A stretch of 64,000 bases of DNA, taken from contig NZ_MUBJ01000021.1 in assembly GCF_002127535.1 (NCBI RefSeq), positions 1-64,000 of the forward strand. The letters run 5' to 3'. The DNA comes from Xenorhabdus vietnamensis. Its GTDB lineage: Bacteria > Pseudomonadota > Gammaproteobacteria > Enterobacterales > Enterobacteriaceae. The position numbers and the translations under genes were made by a program. Positions 55,901 through 64,000 of the stretch are shown piece by piece (positions within the stretch are counted from its first letter, which is position 1; each line of letters begins with the position of its first letter). Under the pieces are notes generated by a model. It was not told where the DNA came from. It searched no databases and saw only the letters and a program-made list of their open reading frames with translations.

Positions 55901-57448
55901 TTGAACCCGCTCCGCCAAATGGCGCTGGGATGACCATTCACGCAATGCTTCACGGGCTGCTTGCCATGCTTCACTGCGGCTCACTTCACCAACGATGTTT
56001 TTTACCAGCTGGTAAGCCTGTTCAAACTGACTATGGGCGGCATCAGCAACACTCAATTTTTGTTCCAGAGCCAGCAAGGTTTCAGTTGCCTGCTGCGCTT
56101 TGGCCTGATAGGTTTCCTGCCATTCGTCAGCATTTGCAATCGATAGATCCGAGAGCTGACAAAGTTCACGGGCACGCTCTAACGCTTGTAGTGCCTGCTG
56201 ATACTGAATGGCTCGGGTTTGCTGAACGTCCAAAGCTTGTTGGTAATCAGCAAGCTGACTTTTCAGCTCATCAACTTCTTGTTCTGCTGCTTCAGATATG
56301 ACTTCATATTTCGCCTGAAGATCTTTCGCCTCTTCTACAACTTCGCCCTGTTCTTCCAACCGATAAGTCAGCTCTTCAATATCAGATTGATAACGATCGA
56401 TTTTTTCCTGTTGACGCATCGCCGTTTGAACCAGATTCAGGTGATCGCTGGCCGCCTGATAATCCATTTCCAAATCAGAAGATGCACCACTTTGTTCCGT
56501 CAGTTCCCTCGCCATTTCAACATGACGATACTGTTCTGTGATCAATTGACGACGACTGCCAAATAACTCACTGCGCAAAGCCAATGCTTCATCCAGATGA
56601 ACGCGGCGTTCATTGGCATGACGCATATAGTCAGCAGAAACATAGGCCGTAGCTTCTGTAATCAGGTGCTTGAAAAGATCGCGGTCAGATTGAGTTACAC
56701 GGATGGCTTCCAATGTAATGCGGTTTTCACGCAATGCAGCTTCCATATCCTGAAATGCTTTCCTGACACCGCTGTTTTCTGGCAGTAAATAATCACGCAA
56801 TGAACGGGTAATCGCACTGGAAATCCCGCCGTACAATGATGCTTCTATCAGACGATAAAATTTGCTGCGATCACTCGCCGAACGTAAACGTTTTGGAAGC
56901 ACCCCCAAATCAAACATCAGGGAATGGTAATCCGTAATCGAGTTAAATTGTTTGAACTGAACACCTTCTATCTCATCAAGACGTTCCTTTAGTTCATTCA
57001 ATGGCAGAACCCGCGCCTGACGTTCATTAATATTTTCAGTCAGTAACTGCGTTGGCTGAATTGATGCAGGAACTCCCTGAATCATAAATGGTTTGATATC
57101 AACTTTTCGATCGCGTCCGGCAACTTGTTGTAAGCGAACTCCGGTGATAATCCGTTGATGGCGGGAGTTAACAACATCCAACGTGGAATAGCAGACACCT
57201 GCCCGCAGCTTACCGTGCAGCCCTTTATCGCGCGAACCACTGGTTGCGCCTGCTTCTGTCGTATTCCGGAAATGAAGCAGGGTCAAATCAGGGATCAATG
57301 CGGTTACAAACGCCGCCATTGTGGTTGATTTACCTGCACCGTTACCACCGGATAAGGTCGTCACAAGTTCGTCAAGATCAAACGTTCTGGCAAAAAAACC
57401 GTTCCAATTAACTAACGTCAGTGAGCGAAATTTACCGCGTTCAATCAT
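52985..57448 (-). CDS. mukB: Chromosome partition protein MukB
   Basis: SMC-like core of the MukBEF condensin, which extrudes and organises chromosomal DNA. It has 1487 residues (E. coli 1486). ATPase head with Walker [10 protein letters not shown] (34-42), long coiled coils (about 300-650 and 870-1110) around a hinge (near 650-780), and the C-terminal head with the signature [12 protein letters not shown] and Walker [14 protein letters not shown]. Overlaps mukE by 4 bp. The head/Ter antagonist MatP is encoded 28 kb away in this window. Confidence 0.98.
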   Translation of the reverse strand: MIERGKFRSLTLVNWNGFFARTFDLDELVTTLSGGNGAGKSTTMAAFVTALIPDLTLLHFRNTTEAGATSGSRDKGLHGKLRAGVCYSTLDVVNSRHQRIITGVRLQQVAGRDRKVDIKPFMIQGVPASIQPTQLLTENINERQARVLPLNELKERLDEIEGVQFKQFNSITDYHSLMFDLGVLPKRLRSASDRSKFYRLIEASLYGGISSAITRSLRDYLLPENSGVRKAFQDMEAALRENRITLEAIRVTQSDRDLFKHLITEATAYVSADYMRHANERRVHLDEALALRSELFGSRRQLITEQYRHVEMARELTEQSGASSDLEMDYQAASDHLNLVQTAMRQQEKIDRYQSDIEELTYRLEEQGEVVEEAKDLQAKYEVISEAAEQEVDELKSQLADYQQALDVQQTRAIQYQQALQALERARELCQLSDLSIANADEWQETYQAKAQQATETLLALEQKLSVADAAHSQFEQAYQLVKNIVGEVSRSEAWQAAREALREWSSQRHLAERVQPLRIQLAELEQRLNSQQNAERLLEEFCKRHNQQYQVEDLEALQGELEAQLEELSLSGNESGERRIQIRQEFEQLKQKIQVLTARAPVWLAAQETLTQLCDQSNETFENSHDVTEYMQQLLEQEREITVERDDIAAQKRELEKQIERLSQPSGAEDSRLLALAERFGGVLLSEIYDDITIDDAPYFSALYGPARHAIVVPDLSLVRPHLEALEDCPEDLYLIEGDPQSFDDSVFHFEEQENAVLVKSSDRQWRYSRYPEVPLFGRAARENRQEALSLERDTLAERYATLSFDVQKIQRAHQAFSRFVGKHLAVAFDDDPEAEIRHLSQRRIELERELFQFEAQTQQHQQKLVQAKESLSVLNRLIPQIPILLDETLLDRVETVREEMSEAQDAARFLQQHGNALIKLEPLVSALQSDPQQHEQLQKDYETAKHSQNKAKQQAFALTEIVQRRAHFSYSDSAGMLSENTDLNDKLRQRLEHAESDRSRAREQLRQQQAQYAQFNQVLASLKSSYDTKQDMLKELEQEMKDIGVQADANAESRARERRDQLHASVNTNRSRINQLEKQIAFCEAEMENLQKKLRKSERDYYQKREQVVSSKAGWCAVMRMVKDNGVERRLHRRELAYMDGDDLRSMSDKALGALRLAVADNEHLRDTLRLSEDPKRPERKIQFFVAVYQHLRERIRQDIIRTDDPVDAIEQMEIELARLTEELTAREQKLAISSKSVANIIRKTIQREQNRIRMLNQGLQAVSFGQVGGVRLNVNVRESHALLLDVLSEQQEQHQDLFNSQRLTFSEAMAKLYQRLNPQIDMGQRLPQTIGEELLDYRNYLELDVEVNRGSDGWLKAESGALSTGEAIGTGMSILVMVVQSWEEESRRLRGKDISPCRLLFLDEAARLDAKSIATLFELCERLQMQLIIAAPENISPEKGTTYKLVRKIFNNQEHVHVVGLRGFGQDIPVTEQPKIQSQAVLQE

Positions 57449-58167
57449 GACTGCTCATCCTCCGCACCTTCTGCTGAATGCCCTGATGCTTCTTCATGTT
57501 CATTATCTTCCTGCGATATTTCCCTTTCTACCAGCATAGCTTCACCATCACGGATCATCCGTAATTGTGCCTCGCGTGGGTCATCACCGCTGCGTACATC
57601 TGCGCCAAAGCGAAATACAGCTTCGGCAATCGTAAATTTATTGCTATCGTTTTGCAGGAAATAAACCATACCCAAACGGCGTAAGCGGTTTAAAGAAGTG
57701 CGTGCTTTTTCCTGCAATTTCTGTTTGTCCAAATCTGAACCTGTCGAACGTTGATTCACTAATTTCATTAGCTTATTTTCATCTGCCAATGACAGTAATT
57801 CTTCGTACAGTTCCTGAAAGGTAAATATTCCCTGATTGGACAAGCGCTCTGGGCTGAGGTAGAGGTAACACAGAATTTTACCCACTATCATATCCAATTC
57901 AGACAGAACAGATCGCGGGATCAGCGTCGTCGAACGGGGACGCAGGTAGAAAAAACCTTCCGGTGCACGGATTAACTCGACGTTATAACGCGCATAAAAC
58001 ATTTCCAACTCTTCTTGGTAATCCATCAAAAAGGCATGGTTATCAAGATCATCCAGGCTGATATGACGCCCGGCCCGCAGCTGGCTGTCTAATTCAGGGA
58101 AAAGTGTATTGGATAATGCCTGAACCAGTTTCACTGGCATAAATTGTTCAATATGTGTCGATGACAT
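57445..58167 (-). CDS. mukE: Chromosome partition protein MukE
   Basis: Winged-helix (kite) subunit of MukBEF that bridges MukF and DNA. From the ATG at 58167 ([14 protein letters not shown], as in E. coli) it has 240 residues; the further upstream ATG at 58194 is not conserved. Contains [39 protein letters not shown] and [16 protein letters not shown]; acidic C-terminal tail. Overlaps mukF by 20 bp and mukB by 4 bp. Confidence 0.97.
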   Translation of the reverse strand: MSSTHIEQFMPVKLVQALSNTLFPELDSQLRAGRHISLDDLDNHAFLMDYQEELEMFYARYNVELIRAPEGFFYLRPRSTTLIPRSVLSELDMIVGKILCYLYLSPERLSNQGIFTFQELYEELLSLADENKLMKLVNQRSTGSDLDKQKLQEKARTSLNRLRRLGMVYFLQNDSNKFTIAEAVFRFGADVRSGDDPREAQLRMIRDGEAMLVEREISQEDNEHEEASGHSAEGAEDEQS

Positions 58168-59470
58168 GTGCCTGCACCTTGGCTCCGTAATCATTAATCG
58201 CTAACCATTCCGCTGGCAACCCAGAGAAATCCGCTTCTGCAACCCCTAACCTTACGGCTTGATCCACCAAAATACGCGCTACATCAAAATGGCGCTTATG
58301 TGGATACTGAGCGAGGTAATCGCGCAGTACAGCCCCCAAATCCAGAGGAAGTTTTGCCTGCTGGTAAACCGCCAGCGCCTGCTCTACCATTTCAGCCAAT
58401 TGTTCATTGATTTCACTAAACTCTTCATATTCCATTTCTGACGGTAATTCTCCCATTACCTCTTCATTACGCAGAGTCAGTTCTTCATCTCGCATATCCA
58501 GGAAACGTTCTGCATTAGCCACGGTCAGCGCCCATGGGCTATCAAAATAATGTTGGACGGATTGACGAAGACGCTGGGCAAAAATGCGGTTTTTATCCAT
58601 ATCGATGGCAGTTCGGATAAATTTGTGAACGTGACGGTCATAACCTATCCACAGATCAATGGCCTGTTGCCCCCAGCTGATAATACGATCCAGTTTGCCT
58701 TGTAAGTCAAAAACCAGTTTATCCACCAGCTCAGAGCCATCACTGTCCATATTAGCTGCTTGAATACGCAATAGATTTGCCTGCAATTTGTCACCCGCCG
58801 CTTCTAATGTATCCTGAAGTTCCCGCAGTGTGCCGGAAGTTTCAGACAGCAAATGTTCACAATTGGCAATGGCGGCTTTCCAATCCTGATTGAGTAACGC
58901 GGCAATATCAGTTTTTACACTGTTTTGCTGTTCATCCATTAAACGCTGGGACATATCAATGCTGTCAAAAATTTCAGCCACAGAATATTTGAGAGGGGCA
59001 AAAACGTTGCGATGCCAATGGAATTCATCCCCACCTTCTTCGGCAGCTTCAGCCGCCCGATGTAATTCATTGGCAACAATGGATAACTGCATGGATAAAC
59101 GCAATGTGGAGAATTCACGCTGGCGGATATAATAATCGCTGATACCAATTCCCAAAGGGGTTAAGCGATAAATGGCATTTCCATCCGCCAATTCACTAGT
59201 AAAACGGTTAAGTAATTTCTGGCGAACCATGTCGTTAATGGCATTATTCGCTCTGACGGATACTGCTTCAGAAGTTTGCTCAAAACCTTTACACACTTCG
59301 CGGAAAGCATCCACTAGCTCTCCTTCACTCATTTCACCATCAAGTCGTTCACTATTCAGTACGGCAATTGCCAGTAAAAAAGCCAAACGTTCTGGCGGCA
59401 ACGAAATTGAAAAGTCATTTTTTCTGGCCCAGGACACAAGTTCAGGAACAGTCTGAGAATATTCACTCAT
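58148..59470 (-). CDS. mukF: Chromosome partition protein MukF
   Basis: Kleisin of the MukBEF complex, dimerising and linking MukB heads. It has 440 residues, the E. coli length. N-terminal winged-helix dimerisation domain ([29 protein letters not shown]), helical middle domain and C-terminal MukB-head-binding domain ([17 protein letters not shown]). Overlaps cmoM by 4 bp, making cmoM-mukF-mukE-mukB one operon. Confidence 0.97.
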   Translation of the reverse strand: MSEYSQTVPELVSWARKNDFSISLPPERLAFLLAIAVLNSERLDGEMSEGELVDAFREVCKGFEQTSEAVSVRANNAINDMVRQKLLNRFTSELADGNAIYRLTPLGIGISDYYIRQREFSTLRLSMQLSIVANELHRAAEAAEEGGDEFHWHRNVFAPLKYSVAEIFDSIDMSQRLMDEQQNSVKTDIAALLNQDWKAAIANCEHLLSETSGTLRELQDTLEAAGDKLQANLLRIQAANMDSDGSELVDKLVFDLQGKLDRIISWGQQAIDLWIGYDRHVHKFIRTAIDMDKNRIFAQRLRQSVQHYFDSPWALTVANAERFLDMRDEELTLRNEEVMGELPSEMEYEEFSEINEQLAEMVEQALAVYQQAKLPLDLGAVLRDYLAQYPHKRHFDVARILVDQAVRLGVAEADFSGLPAEWLAINDYGAKVQAHVIDTY

Positions 59471-60252
59471 AATTCGCTCTTTAAGATAGGCTTACGTGCC
59501 ATCACATGAATGTAGCGCCCCAGACTGATATAAGGCTCTTGTCTGCAATAACGTTGTTCAAGTTCAAGCAACGCTGGAAAATCTGCGTTTTGTAATTGAC
59601 GACTCTGCAAGTAATCGTGAAAAACCCTCACGCCTGTTCTACCTGTTATTTCCATCTTGAGTTCAGTCAGCCATTGATATACTTGTTCTGGCACTAATGG
59701 ATTCTGTGGTGATAGAGAACGTTTTCGACGGCGCGGAATATTGGGTGTCGCCAAATGAAAATTACCCAAGATGGCATTACGCATGACCAAACCATTAGCA
59801 TTATAAAACATTAATGAGAGTGCACCACCGGGCGTTATTATATCTCCCAATGTTTCTATTGCTTCTTTTTGGTCAGTGATCCACTCTAATACAGCATGAA
59901 ATAGAATCAGATCAACGGGCTGTTCAATATGCTGGTGAATTTCCTGTACCGAGCTTTGGATAAATTGCATGTGATGGAAAACACCCCGCTCTTCGGCGTT
60001 ATGTTTCGCTCTCTGAACCATCTCTTCTGATAGATCACAAAGTATGACCTGATGCCCCAATTCAGCTAATTGGCAAGCCATATTCCCTTCACCGCCCCCC
60101 GCGTCCAAGATGCGCAAAGGGCGTTGAGGCAAATGATTCAGCAATTCGTTAATATCCTGCCAGACAACGGCTTGCCTGATTTTACCCTTGGTTGTGCCGT
60201 AAATATTACGCGAAAATTTGTCTGCAATATCATCGAAATTGCGATCCAGCAT
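59467..60252 (-). CDS. cmoM: tRNA 5-carboxymethoxyuridine methyltransferase CmoM
   Basis: SAM-dependent enzyme (formerly SmtA) that methylates cmo5U34 to mcmo5U34 in some tRNAs. It has 261 residues from the ATG at 60252 ([23 protein letters not shown]), the E. coli length; the ATG at 60267 adds five non-conserved residues. SAM motif [10 protein letters not shown], then ILCDLSEEM and [11 protein letters not shown]-terminal [21 protein letters not shown]. First gene of the muk operon. Confidence 0.95.
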   Translation of the reverse strand: MLDRNFDDIADKFSRNIYGTTKGKIRQAVVWQDINELLNHLPQRPLRILDAGGGEGNMACQLAELGHQVILCDLSEEMVQRAKHNAEERGVFHHMQFIQSSVQEIHQHIEQPVDLILFHAVLEWITDQKEAIETLGDIITPGGALSLMFYNANGLVMRNAILGNFHLATPNIPRRRKRSLSPQNPLVPEQVYQWLTELKMEITGRTGVRVFHDYLQSRQLQNADFPALLELEQRYCRQEPYISLGRYIHVMARKPILKSEL

Positions 60253-60420
60253 GAAAAACTGCCCCACTTATAAGCTAAGTTTAATTTATCTATTGAGTAG
60301 TTATATTATCTACTGCTATTTTTACTACTATTATTTTGGCACAATAATCATTTAATTAACTACTTTTAGCCTTAAATTCGCCCCTGTGCGATTACAATTC
60401 AACCAAACCAAGGCCAATCA

Positions 60421-61278
60421 ATGTTATTTCTATTAAAAAAATATATCGGCTCGCTATTAATGCCTTTGCCGTTGATCATTATTGTCTCTTTTGCAGCGCT
60501 ACTATTACTGTGGTTTACCCGCTGGCAAAGAACAGGAAAAACCATTTTATCACTCAGTTGGCTTGCATTGCTTTTATTTAGTTTACAACCTATCGCGGAT
60601 AAACTCTTACTTCCTGTCGAGGGGAAATATATTCAGCGCTATGAGCCAGATACTACATTTGTAACTTCCGAGCCTATAACACCAAAATCTAAAATTCCCG
60701 TAAAATACATTGTGGTTCTCGGAGGTGGTTTTACTTATAACCCCCAATGGGCCCCCAGCGCCAATCTTATCAGCAATAGCTTACCCAGAGTGGCTGAAGG
60801 TATTAGGTTGTATCACCTTAACCCCGGCACTAAAATGATTTTCACCGGAGGTAAAGGCGTTAATGCAGTTAGCAGTGCCGAAGTTGCTGCTATGGTAGCA
60901 CAATCTATGGGAATTCCTGTAGAAGACACAATAGCATTAAAAAAACCCTTGGACACAGAAGAAGAAGCTGTTGAAGTTGAAAAAATAGTCGGACAACAGC
61001 CGTTTATTCTCGTTACTTCTGCCAATCATATGGAAAGGGCACTCAAGTTTTTTGAACAACGAGATCTACATCCAATTGCAGGCCCAGCTAATCAATTAGC
61101 TGTAACAACACCTTTATATCCGTGGGAAAAATATATTCCTTCTTCCTACTATTTATCACACACAGAACGTGCTTGGTATGAAACTTTAGGGAGTATTTGG
61201 CAAGTTATTAAGCCTGCAAATAAGGATATAAGAACCGAAAAACCAGAAGATTCTCAACAAAAAAGTGATAAGAAATAA
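60421..61278 (+). CDS. elyC: Envelope biogenesis factor ElyC
   Basis: Inner-membrane DUF218 protein needed for normal peptidoglycan assembly in E. coli, linked to the undecaprenyl-phosphate carrier. It has 285 residues (E. coli 259), the extra being a charged tail. Two N-terminal transmembrane helices (LLMPLPLIIIVSFAALLLLWF and TILSLSWLALLLFSLQ), then the DUF218 domain: YIVVLGGGF, TKMIFTGGKG, LDTEEEAVEVEKIV and LVTSANHMERALKFF. Divergent from cmoM. Confidence 0.93.
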   Translation: MLFLLKKYIGSLLMPLPLIIIVSFAALLLLWFTRWQRTGKTILSLSWLALLLFSLQPIADKLLLPVEGKYIQRYEPDTTFVTSEPITPKSKIPVKYIVVLGGGFTYNPQWAPSANLISNSLPRVAEGIRLYHLNPGTKMIFTGGKGVNAVSSAEVAAMVAQSMGIPVEDTIALKKPLDTEEEAVEVEKIVGQQPFILVTSANHMERALKFFEQRDLHPIAGPANQLAVTTPLYPWEKYIPSSYYLSHTERAWYETLGSIWQVIKPANKDIRTEKPEDSQQKSDKK

Positions 61279-61318
61279 CACCAGACTGTAAAGGAAAAAG
61301 CGGAAGAAGAGAGAAGAA

Positions 61319-61356
61319 AAAAGAGAATGCCGTAATGTAATACCGCATTCTCTTTT
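61319..61356. terminator. Bidirectional terminator between elyC and kdsB
   Basis: AAAAGAGAATGC (61319-61330) pairs with GCATTCTCTTTT (61345-61356), with a 14-nt loop that can pair further. A on one side and T on the other serve both converging genes. Confidence 0.85.
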
Positions 61357-61394
61357 AAATCACACTCGATTGGTATTCATATAAGATAAGAAGA

Positions 61395-62144
61395 TCAACG
61401 TGCTACAAAAGCTTTTCTGGCGGCTTCCAGATCTTCCAGTGTATCAACACCTGCACCGGGTGCTTGCAGCGCTTTTGCTACATGAATTTTTTCACCGTAC
61501 CAAAGCACTCTTAATTGTTCGAGCATTTCAATACTTTCCAATGGACTTGGAGCCCACTGAACATAGCGCCGAATAAACCCTGCTCGATAGGCATAAATTC
61601 CAATATGACGTAGGAAATTGTCTCCAATAATTTCTTTTGACTGCATAAAGCGATCACGTTCCCACGGGATCGTGGCGCGAGAAAAATAGAGTGCATAACC
61701 TTTCGAATCCATAACGACTTTGACCGCATTAGGATTGAATGCTTCTTCCGCATCTTGGATCTGCACGGCAAGGGTTGCCATCCCAGCATCACTGCCAGCT
61801 AAATTATCGGCCACTTGCTTAATGATCTGTTCTGGAATAAGGGGTTCATCACCCTGAACATTCACAATAATTTCATCATCAGCAAATTGGTATTTATTGA
61901 TAACCTCAGCCAAACGCTCTGTGCCTGAATGGTGATTTTCACTTGTCATACAAGCCTCACCACCTGCGGCAGTCACTGCATCAAAAACGTCTTGATTGTC
62001 TGTCGCCACAATAACCCGCTCAGCACCAGAACGGACAGCACGCTCCATCACGCGCACAATCATTGGTTTGCCATGAATATCGGCCAGTGGTTTTCCCGGT
62101 AAACGCGTTGAGGCAAAACGTGCTGGAATGATAACGGTAAACAT
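61395..62144 (-). CDS. kdsB: CMP-Kdo synthetase
   Basis: 3-deoxy-manno-octulosonate cytidylyltransferase: activates Kdo with CTP for lipopolysaccharide inner core. It has 249 residues, family length. Starts [19 protein letters not shown], the nucleotide-binding motif, followed by [20 protein letters not shown] and [10 protein letters not shown]. Three bases separate the ycaR stop from this start, so the two are co-translated. Together with lpxK and msbA this is an LPS gene group. Confidence 0.97.
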   Translation of the reverse strand: MFTVIIPARFASTRLPGKPLADIHGKPMIVRVMERAVRSGAERVIVATDNQDVFDAVTAAGGEACMTSENHHSGTERLAEVINKYQFADDEIIVNVQGDEPLIPEQIIKQVADNLAGSDAGMATLAVQIQDAEEAFNPNAVKVVMDSKGYALYFSRATIPWERDRFMQSKEIIGDNFLRHIGIYAYRAGFIRRYVQWAPSPLESIEMLEQLRVLWYGEKIHVAKALQAPGAGVDTLEDLEAARKAFVAR

Positions 62145-62147
62145 AAG

Positions 62148-62327
62148 TTATTTGTTTTCCTCTGTAGGCAAGACACGTGCTTCATTCTCTAGCAACACAG
62201 GAATACCATCACGGAAAGGAAAAGCGAGGCGATCAAGTTTGCAAATCAGTTCAAAGTTTTCTTTATCATAACTGAGCTTGCCATGACATACCGGACAAGC
62301 AATGATTTCGAGTAAACGGTGATCCAT
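62148..62327 (-). CDS. ycaR: Trm112-family protein YcaR
   Basis: Small zinc-ribbon-like protein of 59 residues, below usual ORF cut-offs: [20 protein letters not shown], then [20 protein letters not shown]. It has the first CxxC (CPVC) and a later single Cys, like E. coli YcaR (60 residues). Function unknown; Trm112 relatives activate methyltransferases. Position between lpxK and kdsB is conserved. Confidence 0.94.
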   Translation of the reverse strand: MDHRLLEIIACPVCHGKLSYDKENFELICKLDRLAFPFRDGIPVLLENEARVLPTEENK

Positions 62328-62455
62328 ATATCCCCCAAGTAACGGGTTTTAAATTTAATGCGGCTCAGAATACCACAAGCCATGTATTACCGTTAACTTT
62401 GTTGCTTTGTTTAATTTTCCTTATTTTGTTTTATATAGCGAGAACTAACCCCATA

Positions 62456-63451
62456 TTATTGGTGAGTGTTTAATTCTGAAAGCAAGGCACAGATATCGTT
62501 TAAAATTTTTTGCCCTTTTTCCTCTGGCAAGTTCGCGTGTACAGGTAAATACCACCAGTTAGGTTGTGCAAATTGGAAACATTTGACCGCATCTTTTTCT
62601 GTCATCAATAAATTTTGATCGCTATTTGCCAAAGCCAATAGTTGGGATTTTTCGTAAGACTGATGATCAGCAAAGGCATGTGTTTTCTGTAAGTTAGCCC
62701 CTAATTGCTGCAATGTCGCGAAAAAACGCGGTGGGTGACCAATCCCTGCCATAGCGATACTGTTGGGAATATCAGTGACTTTTCGTGTTTCCCCAGTCAG
62801 CAAGTTAACCGCCCAATCGCCCTTTAGGGTCATTGGCAATTCACCTGCTTCCGGTGTTCCGCCATTGACAATGATCGTGTTAACGCTATTCAAGCGCCCA
62901 GCCAGCTCTCGCATAGGCCCGGCAGGCAACCAACAGCCATTTCCAAAACGACGAATGCCATCAATCACCACAATCTCATAGTCACGTTGTAAGGCATAAT
63001 GTTGAAGGCCGTCATCTGTAATTACGATATCAACCGGAGCGTGTGCCAATAATGCTTTAATAGCTTCAGCCCGTTTTGGTGCCACCGCAACAGGTGCACC
63101 AGTACGGCGACGAATTAAAACAGGTTCATCTCCTGCTTGCGCCGTTGTTACTTCCTTTGTAACTAATAACGGATAATGTTCCGACTTCCCACCATAACCG
63201 CGCGAAACAACGCCAACCCGATAGCCTTTTTGCTGCAACTGCTCAACCAGCCAAATAACAACAGGGGTTTTACCATTTCCGCCCGCTGTCAAATTACCGA
63301 CCACAACAACAGGCACAGGTGCTTTCCAAGAACGACTCAATCCTAGTTTATAGCTTAAACGACGTAAGCCACTAATCAGCCCATAAAGGGCTGATAGTGG
63401 TAATAATACGATGTAAAGCCATGAGTGGCCTGACCATATACGTTCAATCAT
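62456..63451 (-). CDS. lpxK: Tetraacyldisaccharide 4'-kinase LpxK
   Basis: Phosphorylates the 4' position of the lipid A disaccharide at the inner membrane. It has 331 residues (E. coli 328). N-terminal membrane-associated helix ([22 protein letters not shown]), Walker A in [25 protein letters not shown] and [14 protein letters not shown]. Overlaps the msbA stop by 4 bp, so the two are coupled. The ycaQ gene found nearby in E. coli is missing. Confidence 0.96.
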   Translation of the reverse strand: MIERIWSGHSWLYIVLLPLSALYGLISGLRRLSYKLGLSRSWKAPVPVVVVGNLTAGGNGKTPVVIWLVEQLQQKGYRVGVVSRGYGGKSEHYPLLVTKEVTTAQAGDEPVLIRRRTGAPVAVAPKRAEAIKALLAHAPVDIVITDDGLQHYALQRDYEIVVIDGIRRFGNGCWLPAGPMRELAGRLNSVNTIIVNGGTPEAGELPMTLKGDWAVNLLTGETRKVTDIPNSIAMAGIGHPPRFFATLQQLGANLQKTHAFADHQSYEKSQLLALANSDQNLLMTEKDAVKCFQFAQPNWWYLPVHANLPEEKGQKILNDICALLSELNTHQ

Positions 63452-64000
63452 TGACCAAACTGCATCCTGTGTAGCTGTGCATATGCTCCCTCGTGTTCCA
63501 ACAGAGTGACATGATTCCCCCTTTCTATGATATTTCCATCTTCAATGACGATAATTTCATCGGCATTTTCAATAGTAGAAAGACGGTGAGCAATAACTAA
63601 TGAAGTTCTGTTTTTTTGCAATTCATCTAGTGCGGCCTGAATTGCACGTTCAGATTCCGTATCCAATGCAGAAGTTGCTTCATCCAAAATTAGAATCGGA
63701 GAATCACGCAACAAAGCACGGGCAATAGCAATGCGCTGACGCTGCCCTCCGGAAAGCAAAACGCCATTTTCACCAATCATGGTATCAAGACCGTTATCCA
63801 ACTTTTTGATAAAGTCCATTGCATAAGCCATTTCTGCTGCTCGCTCTATCTCCTCACGACTAAATTGTCCTTCGCTGGCGTAAGCAATGTTATTGGCAAC
63901 CGTATCATTGAATAAATGCACATTTTGCGACACTAACGCAATCTGGTTACGCAGGGAAGCCAACGTATATTCACGCAAGTCATGGCCATCCAGTATTATC
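63448..64000 (-). CDS. msbA: Lipid A flippase MsbA (3' part; gene continues beyond the window)
   Basis: C-terminal ~184 residues of the MsbA ABC exporter, which flips lipid A-core across the inner membrane. Visible: Q-loop ([23 protein letters not shown]), signature [15 protein letters not shown], Walker [13 protein letters not shown], the switch His in [13 protein letters not shown] and the end HRMQFGQ. The membrane domain and Walker A lie past the window edge. Order msbA-lpxK-ycaR-kdsB fits E. coli. Confidence 0.97.
   Translation of the reverse strand, partial: IILDGHDLREYTLASLRNQIALVSQNVHLFNDTVANNIAYASEGQFSREEIERAAEMAYAMDFIKKLDNGLDTMIGENGVLLSGGQRQRIAIARALLRDSPILILDEATSALDTESERAIQAALDELQKNRTSLVIAHRLSTIENADEIIVIEDGNIIERGNHVTLLEHEGAYAQLHRMQFGQ

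Noticed and set aside
55930-56301. 123-codon plus-strand frame inside mukB
   Set aside because: Shadow of a coiled-coil coding stretch; composition and position explain the openness.
1-64000. CRISPR array, rRNA operon or complete insertion sequence
   Set aside because: No regularly spaced direct repeats, no rRNA-like sequence and no transposase with flanking inverted repeats were seen.

Overview
The window is a stretch of a gammaproteobacterial chromosome of the order Enterobacterales, most like the entomopathogenic Morganellaceae (Xenorhabdus/Photorhabdus). This rests on close protein matches to Escherichia coli K-12 genes in the same order, an asnS-porin-aspC locus whose porin resembles Xenorhabdus OpnP, a moderately low G+C by eye, and an accessory biosynthetic cluster inside an otherwise conserved backbone. 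The genus is inference; no 16S rRNA gene is present.

Layout. 1-4156: remnant of a P4-type integrative element next to tRNA-Ser(UGA). Its alpha-type primase/helicase gene carries three separate inactivating lesions and its tyrosine integrase two nonsense codons. 4338-10511: tusE, yccX, hspQ, yccU, helD, yccS. 10512-21637: a roughly 11 kb all-plus-strand cluster of ten genes inserted between yccS and sxy, which are near neighbours in E. coli. 21684-27942: sxy, sulA (with LexA box), ompA, matP, lonH, fabA (with adjacent FadR- and FabR-type sites) and the small gene rmf. 28083-38946: pqiABC, uup, rlmKL, ycbX, zapC, pyrD. 39498-48288: pepN, pncB, asnS, an OmpF-type porin with three tandem OmpR-type repeats, and aspC. 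48388-52726: ycbL, mepK, ldtD, aphA. 52985-60252: mukB, mukE, mukF and cmoM overlapping in one operon. 60421-64000: elyC, kdsB, the small gene ycaR, lpxK and the 3' end of msbA.

The most interesting region is 10819-21637. It encodes a radical SAM enzyme with extra C-terminal cysteines, an ATP-grasp ligase, an MFS exporter, a DegT-family aminotransferase, a stand-alone protein with faint class I aminoacyl-tRNA synthetase features, a P-loop kinase fused to a GNAT-like acyltransferase, a second shortened PLP-fold protein, a GNAT fused to a histidine phosphatase, a GT-B glycosyltransferase and a nucleoside 2-deoxyribosyltransferase-family protein. The mix (base-releasing hydrolase + glycosyltransferase + radical SAM + sugar aminotransferase + amide ligase + acyltransferases + exporter) parallels peptidyl-nucleoside antibiotic pathways such as blasticidin S. 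I propose an uncharacterised nucleoside-type or amino-sugar-peptide natural product. This is a hypothesis from family composition, not an identification.

The rest is housekeeping: cell division and chromosome organisation (sulA, zapC, matP, mukFEB), envelope (ompA, porin, pqiABC, ldtD, mepK, elyC, lpxK, msbA, kdsB, yccS), lipid synthesis (fabA), translation/RNA modification (asnS, rlmKL, tusE, cmoM, rmf, uup) and metabolism (pyrD, pncB, aspC, pepN). Compared with E. coli order as I remember it, mgsA, yccT, yccF, rlmI and ycaQ are absent from their usual places and aphA sits between mukB and ldtD.
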